A stretch of DNA of 64,000 bases from Malus domestica (lineage: Eukaryota > Streptophyta > Magnoliopsida > Rosales > Rosaceae). The position numbers were made by a program, and so were the translations under genes. This document shows positions 22,908 through 37,738 of the stretch, one piece after another. Below the pieces are notes generated by a model that was not told where the DNA came from, ran no database searches, and worked only from the letters and a program-made list of their open reading frames with translations. Numbering within the stretch: the stretch's first letter is position 1; each line of letters begins with the position of its first letter. The stretch is taken from NCBI RefSeq assembly GCF_042453785.1, contig NC_091674.1, positions 17,767,001 through 17,831,000 of the forward strand, written 5' to 3'.

Positions 22908-23344
22908 TGTTATGTGTAAATTGTGATCTAATATGGCAGTGGTAGTTCTATCTCATATTGCTAGAATAATTAGCTAAATGTTGATTTGGTTGTATCTTTC
23001 TTATTCGAGTCTCATAGGTCTTAAGTAAGCAAGTTGTCAAGTGTCTACATCTCATAGGGTGTAAGATGGAGGGTTGAGATTGTCCTTGTTGTATTTTGAA
23101 TACTGTCAAAAGTGTATAACCATTAGAATTTGGGGGTAAATATTTTCATTCTCTCTCTCTAGCGGATGTCATGGTGAATGTGTGTGTGTGAATGAAAGAA
23201 TCAGAGTCACATTCTTTGTTGCTTCTCTCCTCTCTTCTCTCTCACGTCATCATCTTCCATCTTTGTACTGGAATTCTTCTAAATTCCTTGTGAATCTGTG
23301 CAGTCAAAGCTCATAGTGTACTGATTTATTTCCTTACTCTAACA
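22908..23344 (+). repeat. 3' LTR of Copia element (437 bp)
   Basis: Starts TGTTATG and ends CTCTAACA, followed by TSD GTATC. It differs from the 5' LTR by scattered substitutions and an extra segment near 23015 and 23110, so the insertion is not very recent. Confidence 0.9.
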
Positions 23345-24117
23345 GTATCGCCTCTAGGTTCCATACTGCAGCCGTCAAGTCAAATGTAGCCTTAATCTGG
23401 ATGCGGTAGCTATTTACCGTGGCAAGACACTTATTCCTGTTTATGATTGACCTCCCACTGTGAAAACTATAAATCAAAAAGGAAAACTCCTCAGATCTTC
23501 TCTTCATAGCGCTAGGCTCAGATCCTCGTTGCCCATCTTCCTGGTCTCTCAATGTATAACCCAGCTGCCAGAAGAAAACCTTCCCTTTAAGCATATGAGT
23601 CATTGCAGACATAAGCACCACCATCCACAAGTCTGTCACAAACTTGAAAGTTTTTGGAGCTCTTAAAATCAGTTGAAGGGCTTCATAATGGCAAAATCGA
23701 ACAAACGGAGCAGCTGCTAACATTTTCTCTGATTTTTCCACAAGGTTTTTATTGGTTACGTACTCAATTATACCAGGTAGTATGATCTTGTCAAGTTCAC
23801 ACTAAAACTGAGGTGGTAACGTAACCGAATAACCTGAAGCAACAGTAATAGAACAAGATGCTTGAGAGAGTTCACTTCATACCGCTCAGTCTCGTATAGG
23901 AATGTCTCTATTTTGCCAAACATCAACTGGACTGAACCATCCAGCCAAGAGACTAGTAATAGCATAGCTACATGATGCCAGCCACCATAATACTGCCTTG
24001 GACAAAAGCAAGACTATTTCTTACCCATTCGCCTGCCCAGTCCATGATCCATAAGCTTCTCCTCACACCGGAAATAAAGCATCAACTTTATAGCTTTACC
24101 CGATGCATCTCCCGGAT
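23345..24117 (-). pseudogene. Interrupted gene of unknown function, middle part
   Basis: The minus strand is open at 23741-23345 (LRAPKTFKFVTDLW, KRRSEEFSFLIYSFHSGRSI, ATFDLTAAVWNLEAI) and stops only where it enters the Copia LTR. Upstream coding continues through the frame with ILPGIIEYVTNKNLVEKSEK, an in-frame TAG at 23802-23804, and MLLLVSWLDGSVQLMFGKIE at about 23965-23900 after a frameshift. No introns are apparent. The conserved appearance and length suggest a former protein-coding gene or a processed copy of one. I do not recognise the family. Confidence 0.6.
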
Positions 24118-24125
24118 CCCATACA

Positions 24126-24515
24126 CACTAGCGGATCCATTAAGGGGCAAGGGGGGTCAGCTGACCCTCCGAACTTCGATGAACGTCCATAGATATCTTA
24201 AGTGCTGACCCTCCGAATTTCGGTGAATGTTCATGGATACCTTGAGTGTTGCCTTTTTGAAGATTAGAGTTGGCTTCATACTTGCCCTCCAACCGACTTC
24301 AGGCCTACCAAAACCCGATGAATGTCCATGAATACCTTGGGTGCTGCCCCTTGCATACATTAACATGTCTGTAGTATGCATTTTCAAATGACTTCAGGCC
24401 TAACAAGACTCGATGAAATTGCGATATGCATGCTATTTTTTGTATAAAAAAAATTGCACGCTCTGTGCGCTACTCTTATTAACCCCCTTAATATTATTTC
24501 CTAGATTCGCCACTG
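24126..24515. mobile_element. Non-autonomous hAT element (390 bp)
   Basis: The ends CACTAGCGGATCCA (left) and, reversed, CAGTGGCGAATCTAGG (right) form a hAT-type terminal inverted repeat. The 8 bp TSD CCCATACA is exact at 24118-24125 and 24516-24523. Inside are two copies of a TGACCCTCCGAA..TTCGATGAA..GT-type repeat (24158-24240). It lies in the coding sequence of the minus-strand gene relic. Confidence 0.85.
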
Positions 24516-25131
24516 CCCATACATGCTGAAATTCACGTATAATACTGCAAAAATGGACGAATGTCGCATGTAGATCAACACCGAAAGCATCAAAGTAGCT
24601 CCTCATCAAATCAGATGTAACAATGCAGTAAAAAAGTGGTTTACACATAGTCAAAATTTTCACATCCACTTTTCTTGCCATTAGAGAACAACTGCTTACA
24701 GAGGCGTATAACCTGCAACTTGGCTTCTAACTGCAGGAGCGAGAAACTCATACCTTTGTCTATGTCATCGCAACCATTCAGATAGGGTGGTGAATCATCG
24801 GAGTTGATAGAAATAGAGACCACCGGCGGCAGCACATGAGAAGGCAGACTAGTATGGCCAAAAGGCAACGAAGTAATCCGCTCGGTGGCGGCGGTGTAGT
24901 TGGCCTCCACCACGGTGGTGGTAACAACCGTCTGCACAGGTGCTCCCGGTGCAAACTACAACCCGAAATATGTAAATGGGCTAAAACTATACTAAATGGG
25001 TTAGGCCCAATAACAACACCCCTTCCCAGACATTTGCAAACAGCTTCCAATGGCAAACGCCCAGCACATTCACCGCCATCCTCCTCCCTCACTGACCTTT
25101 CGACTTCCTCAAGAGTCAAGAGCCACCGCAA
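24516..25131 (-). pseudogene. Interrupted gene of unknown function, upstream part
   Basis: The minus strand reads TLEEVERSVREEDGGECAGR and KCLGRGVVIGPNPFSIVLAH from 25131, then after a one-base frame change near 24930 VEANYTAATERITSLPFG and SININSDDSPPYLNGCDDID, then KKSGCENFDYV, MCKPLFYCIVTSDLMRSYFD and IIREFQHVW up to the hAT element. Past that element, coding resumes at 24117. No ATG or promoter is evident at the 5' side, which ends about 220 bp from the divergent MDHAR start. Confidence 0.6.
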
Positions 25132-25351
25132 ACCAGTAATTTAATTTATTTATTTATCTAAGATAATATTAGAAAAGTCAATCCCCACTCTCAGCTCCCA
25201 ATGTCTTCAGGTCCGAGCTCCACAAATTCAACTCCCACTCTCACTCCGATTTCCCCTTCGCCTTCTTCAATCTTGATCCTCGTTGCATAAACCCTAATTT
25301 TCTCTAATTCCGTTTCTCTTTCTTGTCTCGCAAGCTACAGTTCGCAGGCGA

Positions 25352-29408
<4,057 letters not shown>

Positions 29409-30600
29409 GTTGAAGTTGCGGTTTAGTGAAGAAGATTGCAGCTTATTTATGTCAATCATAACGCGGAGTTTCACATCTATACATGCTGATGTTTCAGTAG
29501 GGAATAAAAGCTTCTTCCATGGCCTCAAGCTTCATTTAACTTTGGTGAAATTTACGGTAGTTGGTGCAGCGATGCATATCGGAAGAACACAGATAGAGAG
29601 AGGTGTAGTTTTCCATTGTTATGGGGCTACTTGTCAGTCAGTGTTCTTTATCAACAGTTGTTTGCTGCAAGTTATGTAGCTTGATCGAACTACTCATGTA
29701 AACGTTTCTATTCGATTTTAATACAATTTCAACCGTTCAACAAAAAAACTTACCGCAACTACAATCAATTAAACTATAGCCGCATAATTTAATTGCAATG
29801 AAGTTATTAAAATATAATCACAACTATAATTCATAATATTGATGAAACTGGTCTGGCAGATGACATCAGTGCTTATGATGGATGTGGAGATGTTGGCGTT
29901 CTGACTTTTCTAACTGGATTAGAATGGGACATAATTTTTTTTTTTTTTTTTTTGGGGTCTGAGATTAAGACATAATTAAAAGAAATTATGTTAAATTATT
30001 GAAAAATATAAAAGAAATTATATAAAAGAAATTGTGGAGTAGATGACACTCGCCATCGATATCCCAATTGCTGATATAATCAACAAATTCAATATAATTT
30101 TGTGATGCAATATTAAGTATTTGATGGGGAAATTTCATTGGTGGTTTTATTTTATTAAAGTTGTGACAGAAGAGACTTGTTCTTCCCCCTCTTTTCTTTT
30201 TCATCATTTCACTGTCAACCAAGTTGGTTTTAAAATTTGCTTCAAATGGCTCATTTACTTATCAACTATGAATTAGCCATACCCTAATGTCCTTGAAGTT
30301 TTGACCATTTTTTTTAACATACAAAAATATCACTAGACTTCACACCACGTGATAATGCATAGGAATTTTTGAACTAAACAAGTTTATGATTTGATCAATG
30401 AATCATAACTGCCTCTTGCATACTTATATGATTATGAACATTAGTATTCGTCGTATAACTTATTAAGATATATAGCAATTAATAACTGTGAGCCACCTTT
30501 GTATTGACGACTGGCACTAATATCTCTATTATCATATATTGAACTTATTTTTATTTTATTTTTAATGAGATTGGACATATCACTTATGCTGAAATTGACA
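29409..30600 (+). other. MDHAR 3' UTR and AT-rich intergenic DNA
   Basis: About 300 bp after the stop codon (to about 29735, with AATACAATTT) looks like 3' UTR. The remainder to 30600 is AT-rich with a T run (29935-29952); no gene or repeat boundary is recognised. Confidence 0.4.
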
Positions 30601-31082
30601 ATGCAAGTAGGTCTGGCAAACGGATTGTGTCAGTCGTGTTCATGTCGTTTTCGTCAAACACCTGTTATCTTAACAGGTCGTGTCGTGTCACACTCATTAT
30701 CTTAACGGATCCTTAATAGGTCGGGTCACTTTAAAGTGACCCAACCCATTATGATCCGTTAAGAAAAATATATTTTTTTCTTAAATTTGCACATACCACA
30801 CATTGCCATATAAATATTATTTCAAAACATTAAAACATATTTGTCGTTTAAGTACTACATCTACACCCGAAAATAGAGCCTAATAAACAAACATCCATAC
30901 ACTACTATTCTATTACAAAATATTAAATGTGCAAGGATATGCAACAAAATGAAAGAGTTTTTGTTTTCACGTTGTGAAGTCTTTCTCAAAAGTTTAAACA
31001 TTGTCAATGGAACTCAGAGCTTGCATGTTCTTCTTTTTACAAAATCCTCAATTTTCATCTATCATCATGACATAAAATTTTG

Positions 31083-32731
31083 TGGTATCTACTAATGTAA
31101 ATATTTTAAATTGAAGATCGAATTCATTCATTGTATTCATATAGGGTCAAGGAGTGTAGCTGTAAAAAAATCATCAAAATCGAAGTTAAAATAACCGTTA
31201 AATCATGATTTTTCGTTAATAACCGTCGAAAAGTATTGTCCCGTTACTTGATCTATGAATGTTTGTTTTGGTGATTTTTGGCATATGCGATCTTGAAGTA
31301 TATACAAACAAGTTTGACGGTTAGATCGTTGAAATTAGTTAGTTTCGTAGAATTTGCATCCCATCAAAACGATAGATTCACTAACACTTAGAGTTTATTT
31401 ATACTTTCATTAAGTATAAATATAAGATTTTGTGGTATCCAGAACTGTAAATATTTTAAATTGAAGATCGAATTCATTCATTGTATTCATATAGGGTCAA
31501 GGAGTGTAGCTATAAAAAAATAATCAAATCGAAGTTAAAATAACCGTTAAATCGTGATTTTTCGTTGATAACCGTCAAAAAGTTTTGTCTTGTTACTTGA
31601 TCTCTGAATGTTTGTTTTTTCCAATTTTTGGCGTATGCGATCTCGAAGTATATACAAACATGTTTGACGGTTGGATCATTGAAACTAGTTTCGTAGAATG
31701 CGTATCCCATCAAAACAATAGATTCACTAACACTTAAGAGTTTATTCATACTTTCATTACTAGTATAAATATTTTAAATTGAAGATCGAGTTCATTCATT
31801 GTATTCATATAGGGTCAAGGAGTGTAGCTGTAAAAAAATCATCAAAATCGGAGTTAAAATAACCGTTAAATCGTGATTTTTTGTTAATAATCGTCGAAAA
31901 GTTTTGTCCCGTTACTTGATCTCTAAATGTTTGTTTTTTGCAATTTTTGGCGTATGCGATCTCGAAGTATATACAAACATGTTTGATGATTTTATCGTTG
32001 AAACTAGTTTCGTAGAATGCGTATCCCATCAAACAATAGATTCACTAACACTTAAGAGTTTATTCATACTTTCATTAAGTATAACATAAGATTTTGTGGT
32101 ATCCATTAGTGTAAATATTTTAAATTGAAGATCGAGTTCATTCATTGTATTCATATAGGGTCAAGGAGTGTAGCTGTAAAAAAATCATCAAAATTGGAGT
32201 TAAAATAACCGTTAAATCGTGATTTTTCGTTGATAACCGTTGAAAAGTTTTGTCCCGTTACTTGATCTCTGAATGTTTGTTTTTTGCCATTTTTTGCTGA
32301 TGCGATCTCGAATCATATACAAACAAATTTGACGGTTGGATCATTGAAATTAGTTTCGTAGAATGCATATCTCATCAAAACGATAGATTCACTAACACTT
32401 AAGAGTTTATTCACACTTTTATTAAGTATAACATAAGATCCACTAGTGTAAATATTTTAAATTGAAGATAGAAGTCATTCATTGTATTCATATAGCGTCA
32501 AAGAGTGTAGCTGTAAAAAATCATCAAAATCAGAGTTAAAATAACCGTTAAATCGTGATTTTTCGTTGATAACCGTCGAAAGGTTTTGTTCCGTTACTTG
32601 ATCTCTGAATGTTTATTTTTTACGATTTTTTACGTATGCGATCTTGAAGCATAGATAAACAAGTATGACGGTTTTGAAATTAGTTTCGTAGAATGCGTAT
32701 CCCATCAAAACAATAGATTCACTAACCCTTA
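31083..32731 (+). repeat. Tandem array, units 1-5 (318-350 bp each)
   Basis: Using AAATATTTTAAATTGAAGAT as anchor, units start at 31099, 31449, 31767, 32113 and 32450. Each contains GGGTCAAGGAGTGTAGCTGT, AACCGTTAAATC, CCGTTACTTGATCTCTGAAT and ACTAACACTTA..GAGTTTATT. The array resumes at 38369 after the Harbinger insertion. Short ORFs in it are not conserved genes. Confidence 0.9.
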
Positions 32732-33438
32732 GGGCGTGTTTGTTTGACCTTCTTAGGGGGGACTGGACTGGACTACACTAATTGGTATTGTAGTCTGATG
32801 TTTGGTAGGGGCAAGGATTAGGTTTAATGGGATTAGATCCGACTCGCACGGATTAAACCCCTCGCTAGGAGTTCTTAGCGAACCACCCCAAAAACGTCCG
32901 GATTCGTAAGACCTCATCCCTCACGTCGTCCTCCTCATCTGATTGCGCTCTTGCGAGAAAGAACCTCGGTCATCCTAGGAGAGAGTGTCGTCGACGTCCT
33001 CCTCCCTCACGTCGACCTCCTCATCCTCATCTCTGCGTCCTGCTCGCCGTCAGCTGCATCCTGGTCGCCCTCATCTGCATCCTGCTCCTCATCTGTTCCT
33101 CTCGTCGTCCGCTCCCTCGTCTTCACATAACAGATCTGCTCGCCCTCATCTGCCTTCAGTTGTCTGGTAAGCTTCGATTGTTCGATTTTTTTCGTCGATT
33201 TGGGTGGATTTTTTTCGTCGATTTGGGCGGATTTGTTTTGGGTTTGAGCTTTATTTGATTCTGCAGTTGAACAAATTTTAGGGTTTTGATATTTAGGTGA
33301 AATTGAGATTAGAAATTGGGGTTTTCATAAAGCTTGGAATTTGGGGTTTGAAATTTGGAATTTGGGGTTTTCATAAAGCTTGGAATTTGGGGTTTGAAAT
33401 TGAGATTAGAAATTTGGAATTTGGGGTTTTCATAAAGC

Positions 33439-33701
33439 AGTGTGTGTGTATGCAGTGTGTGTGCGTGTGTATGTATGTATGCAGTGTGTGTGTGTGTGTG
33501 TGTGTGTGTATGCAGTGTGTGTGTGTGTGTATGTATGCAGGGTGAGTGTGTATGTATGCAGGGTGTGTGTGTATGTATGCAGGGTGTGTGTGAGTGTATG
33601 TCAGTGTGTGAGAGTGTGTATGTCCGTGTGAGTACAGTGTGTGCATCTGACCAGTGTGTGTGTGTGTGTGTGTATGTATGCCGTGTGTGTGTGTGTATGT
33701 A

Positions 33702-33739
<38 letters not shown>

Positions 33740-34440
33740 ATGCAGTGTGTGTGTGTGTATGTATGTATGTATGCAGGGTGTGTGTGAGTGTATGTCCGTG
33801 TGTGAGAGTGTGTATGTCCGTGTGAGTATGTGTGTGAGTGTGTATGCAGTGTGTGAGTGTGTATGCAGTGTGTGTGTGTGTATGCAGTGTGCGCATCTGA
33901 CCAGTATGTGTGCAGTGTGTGTGTGTGTATGTATGCCGTGTGTGTGTGTGTGTATGTATGCAGTGTGTGTGTGTGTGTATGCAGTGTGTGTGTGTGTGTA
34001 TGTATGTATGCAGTGTGTGTCTGTGTGTATGTATGTATGCAGTGTGTGTGTGTGTATGTATGTATGCAGGGTGTGTGTGAGTGTATGTCCGTGTGTGAGA
34101 GTGTGTATGTCCGTGTGAGTATGTGTGTGAGTGTGTATGCAGTGTGTGAGTGTGTATGCAGTGTGTGTGTGTGTATGTAGTGTGTGTGTGTGTGTGTATG
34201 TATGCAGTGTGTGTGTGTGTGTGTGTGTGTTTGTATGTATGTATGCAGGGTGTGTGTGAGTGTATGTCCGTGTGTGAGAGTGTGTATGTCCGTGTGAGTA
34301 TGTGTGTGAGTGTGTATGCAGTGTGTGTGTGTGTGTGTGTGTGTATGCAGTGTGTGTGTGTGAGTGTATGTCCGTGTGTGAGTGTGAGTATGTCCGTGTG
34401 TGTGTGTTAGTGTGAGTGTGAGTGTGAGTATGTATGTGTA
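33439..34440 (+). repeat. 1 kb TG-rich compound microsatellite with higher-order structure
   Basis: (TG)n is punctuated by TATGTATGCAG, GAGTGTATGTCCGTG and ATCTGACCAG. A block GGTGTGTGTGAGTGTATGTC followed by CGTGTGTGAGAGTGTG recurs at about 33778, 34070 and 34249, showing higher-order duplication. It lies in the Harbinger 5' region. The long apparent ORFs here on both strands are low-complexity artefacts. Confidence 0.95.
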
Positions 34441-34738
34441 TTTTGCACATTTGTCCATGAGTGTGTGTGTGTGTACTTGGTTTATAACCATGATATTACA
34501 ATGTGAATGTTTTGTATTGTGTGGGGTTGATGCTGAATTGCAATTTTTTGTGGTTGTTGGTTGCAGAGAAGAGGAGCATAAACGGAAGGCTAAGGCTAAG
34601 GCTACTGCATTACAGGTGTCCTTTAATTTCCCTCTTCACATGCAATGCCTAGCAATGATAGCAATCCTCATACTAGTGTTCTTAGACACATGTTTATAGA
34701 TGTATAAGAGTAGAACATTTTGAATATGATGTCTCAGG

Positions 34739-35043
34739 TTAATGATAACCTTTTTTTTTTTCAACGCCACCTGTATATTTGTTGCCTCGGGTTAATGATA
34801 ACTTTTTTTTTTCAACGCCACCTGTATATTTGTTGCCTCGGGTTAATGATAACTTTTTTTTTTCAACGCCACCTGTATATTTGTTGCCTCGGGTTAATGA
34901 TAACTTTTTTTTTTCAACGCCACCTGTATATTTGTTGCCTCGGGTTAATGATAACTTTTTTTTTTCAACGCCACCTGTATATTTGTTGCCTCGGATTAAT
35001 GATAACTTTTTTTTTTCCAACACCACCCGTATATTTGATGCCT
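34739..35043 (+). repeat. 51 bp minisatellite, six copies
   Basis: Unit TTAATGATAAC, T-run, CAACGCCACCTGTATATTTG, TTGCCTCGGG. Starts are at 34739, 34792, 34843, 34894, 34945 and 34996. Middle copies are nearly identical; the first has a longer T-run and the last is diverged. Because 51 is a multiple of 3, it stays open in several frames without being a gene. Confidence 0.95.
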
Positions 35044-35183
35044 CGGATTGTGACTTGCTAGTTACTTTGATCTAGTTCATTTCGTATCATAATCACTTCA
35101 TTTCCATCACCCTTAATAACAGTAAATATTACATATATAATGTCCTTAATTTGTTTTTTGTTTTTTTTTTTGTTTGGATAGAT

Positions 35184-36567
35184 ATGGATCGAAGGAAGCT
35201 TTTATTGATCTTATTGTTAGAGATGTCTTATTTGGAGACAATTTGCATTTGTACGATTCTTGTGTTGATTATGCTACGTGGCAAATAGAGACATGTTGAA
35301 CGACCCACATTGACTAACCGTTCACTTATTAGACGAGAGATTAGTTTGTGTTATCTGAATGGTATAATAGGGAATACTGATACTGAATGTGTCAACGAAT
35401 TGAGAATGGATAGAAGGACTTTTGGCATATTATGTGACTTACTTCGATAAGATGGGAGGGTAAAAACTGATGGTTTGGTGTCTGTAGAGGAGTAGGTGTG
35501 TATGACTTTACAAATATTAGCACATCATACTAAGAATCGTAGTGTTGGCGGTAGATTTTATAGGTCGGGAGAGACTATAAGTAGGTATTTCAATATCGTA
35601 TTGCAAGGAATTTTGCGATTACAAGGTATCCTACTAAAAGTCCCTCAGCCTGTGCCTATTGATTCTACATATCCTAGGTGGCGATGTTTTAAGGTATGAT
35701 GAGAATTTTTTTTCATTTTCCCTAAGCTTTAACTCTTCATTCCCTTTGTATAAATTAACAAAAACTTTTTTTTTTTTTTTTTTTTAAGAATTGCTTGGGA
35801 GCATTGGATGGAACACACATTGATGTGCATGTACCTGAAATTGACAAACCAAGATACCGAACAAGAAAGGGTCGAGTCGCAACTAATGTGTTAGGTGTGT
35901 GTTCAGGAGATATGCAGTTCATATATGTGTTTCCGGGGTGGGAGGGTTCCGCATCAGACTCTAGAGTGCTACATGATGCAATTATTAGGCCTAATGGTTT
36001 TAAGGTACCAGCGGGTAAGACTATTACTTAGTCTCAACTTTGTAAGTTAGGTCTAGTTCTTTTTGTCAACTACAAAACACTAATAAGGTCTGTTTTTTTT
36101 TTTCATTAGGTTATTATTACCTTGTAGATGGTGGTTATACAAATGGTGAAGGATTCCTTGCACCCTATAGAGGAATACCTTATCATTTATCTGAATGGGA
36201 GGGACGAACACCTTCTAATAAGGAAGAATATTTTAACATGAAGCATTCTAAGGCAAGGAATGTAATTGAACGCTGTTTTGGCTTGCTAAAAGGAAGGTGG
36301 TCGATACTAAGGAGTCCATCTTTCTATCCGATAAGGACACAAGGTCGAATAATTACCGCTTGTTGCCTACTACACAATCTTATTAGGCAAGAGATGTCTG
36401 TAGATCCAATCGAGAATTTGCCAATAATAGAAGATGGACAAAATACAGAAGAAGGTGAATATGTTGGTAGTGTTCAAACATCTGACCAGTGGACTGCAAA
36501 GAGGAATGACATGGCTCAGGAAATGTATAACGAGTGGAGAGCAATTAGGAACCAGCAACCGAACTAG
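35184..36567 (+). pseudogene. PIF/Harbinger DDE transposase, three nonsense codons
   Basis: Exons 35184-35693, 35789-36014 and 36110-36567 join in phase with GT-AG introns. They encode a DDE_Tnp_4-type enzyme with catalytic motifs [11 protein letters not shown] (first Asp), YLVDGGYTN (second Asp) and KARNVIERCFGLLKGRW (Glu). In-frame stops TAG 35286, TAA 35448 and TAG 35493 truncate the N-terminal DNA-binding part; the catalytic exons are open. It would cut and paste the element together with the Myb-like partner. The start at 35184 is the first ATG in frame after a T-run; upstream non-coding exons are possible. Confidence 0.9.
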
Positions 36568-36747
36568 CTATATGTGTTAATGATAACATTTTATTTTAGT
36601 ATTCCTTTTTATCATGCATTTGTTAGATATTAGCACAATGATTGGATGGTATGCAAATTAATTGGATATTATGCAAGTTGATTGGATATTATGCAAATTG
36701 ATTATTTGTATGGTATTTTCCTTCATTAAAATATTTTTTGTTTAGGT

Positions 36748-37738
36748 ATGGATAACGAAAATATTTTGAATGCTACTCAAGAGCCAAAAGGAAGAAGGCG
36801 TAAATGAGAAGCATTTGAGGAAGAAGTATTACTAGGAGTTCTTGAGGATTTTGTTGCTCGGAAGCAACGGTGTGACACCGGTGCTTTCAAACAAGGTACT
36901 TTGGTTGAAATAGCAAAAGCTGTCAATGTTTTATGTCCTCATTCAAATATAAAGGCAAATCCACATATTGAGTCCAAGTTGAAGAAATGGCAAAAAACAT
37001 ATAGTATGGTCGTTGACATGATAAACACAAGTGGATTTGCATGGAATGATGTCAAAAAGTGCGTTGAAGTTGACAGTGATGACTCATGGCAAACTTATGT
37101 GCAGGTTCATATCCTATTTTATTTATACATTAGTTATATTATTGCTGCTATATTTGGTACGCATGCTAAATTTTAGTTTTGCTATGTTGATATAATCTTA
37201 GAGAAATAAAGAAGCCGATGGATGGAGAAGCAAACCTTTTCCACTGTTTGATAGATTTGCATATATATTTGGAAAAGATCGGGCTACGGGTAATGTAGCC
37301 GAAACCCCTGCTCAAATGGTGGAGGAACAAAGTCATGATCATGTTGGTGAAAGTGATATTGGAGGTGAAAATTTTGTTTCTTCAATGAACCAACAAAGCC
37401 AACAAAGCACCCCATCTGAAAATAGCCAAAGAAAGAGGAAAAGAGCTGTGGGAAGTTCAAGTGATGGAACCAAGGTAATTATCAGTGGACTGAAAGATTT
37501 TTATGTTGAAAGTGGGAAGAGGATGTAAATGGTAACTGAAGCTTTAGTTCAAGGTACTGCAGATCATACTGACATAGCTAATGAACTTGAAGCAATGGGT
37601 CTCTCTCCTATGGATCAAATTGATGCATTGTCTCTTATTTTGGATAAACCAAAAAATGTGGGAGTGTTCAGGGCAATCAAACCGGAACTCAAGAAAGTGT
37701 TCGTCCAAAGGCTTTTAAGCGACAACGCAAGCGGATGA
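36748..37738 (+). pseudogene. Harbinger Myb/SANT-like accessory ORF, two nonsense codons
   Basis: Exons 36748-37104 and 37202-37738. The N-terminal region FEEEVLLGVLEDFVARKQR, HIESKLKKWQKTYSMVVDMI and SGFAWNDVKKCVEVDSDDSW is the plant Myb/SANT-like domain of Harbinger ORF1 proteins, which bind transposon ends and help import the transposase. A TGA at 36805 (probably from TGG) and a TAA at 37526 interrupt it. Downstream of 37526 the frame continues to 37738 with EALVQGTADHTDIANELEAM. Confidence 0.88.

Larger units (their letters stand above)
18289..23344 (+). mobile_element. Ty1/Copia retrotransposon, complete in structure, coding dead
   Basis: The element is 5056 bp with LTRs 18289-18693 and 22908-23344, 5 bp TSDs GTATC, a primer site at 18694 and a polypurine tract AAAGGGGGC just before the 3' LTR. 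The gene order is gag, protease, integrase, reverse transcriptase, RNase H, which is diagnostic for Copia. Stops and frameshifts in each part make it non-autonomous. It sits in antisense orientation inside a host gene relic. Confidence 0.95.

Noticed and set aside
31510..32032. Repeated short ORFs (MGYAFYETSFND type) in the tandem array
   Set aside because: Similarity between them comes from the 340 bp repeat itself; frames are not preserved across all units.
33371..34491. Very long ORFs (up to 359 codons) on both strands
   Set aside because: Pure His-Thr or Val-Cys translations of a TG/CA microsatellite; open only because the repeat lacks stop triplets.
34739..35043. CRISPR-like array
   Set aside because: Plant nuclear DNA, and the repeats are directly adjacent with no unique spacers.
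34720..35075. ORFs with a perfect 17-residue repeat on both strands
   Set aside because: They result from the 51 bp minisatellite period being a multiple of three; open in several frames at once, with no other coding signal.
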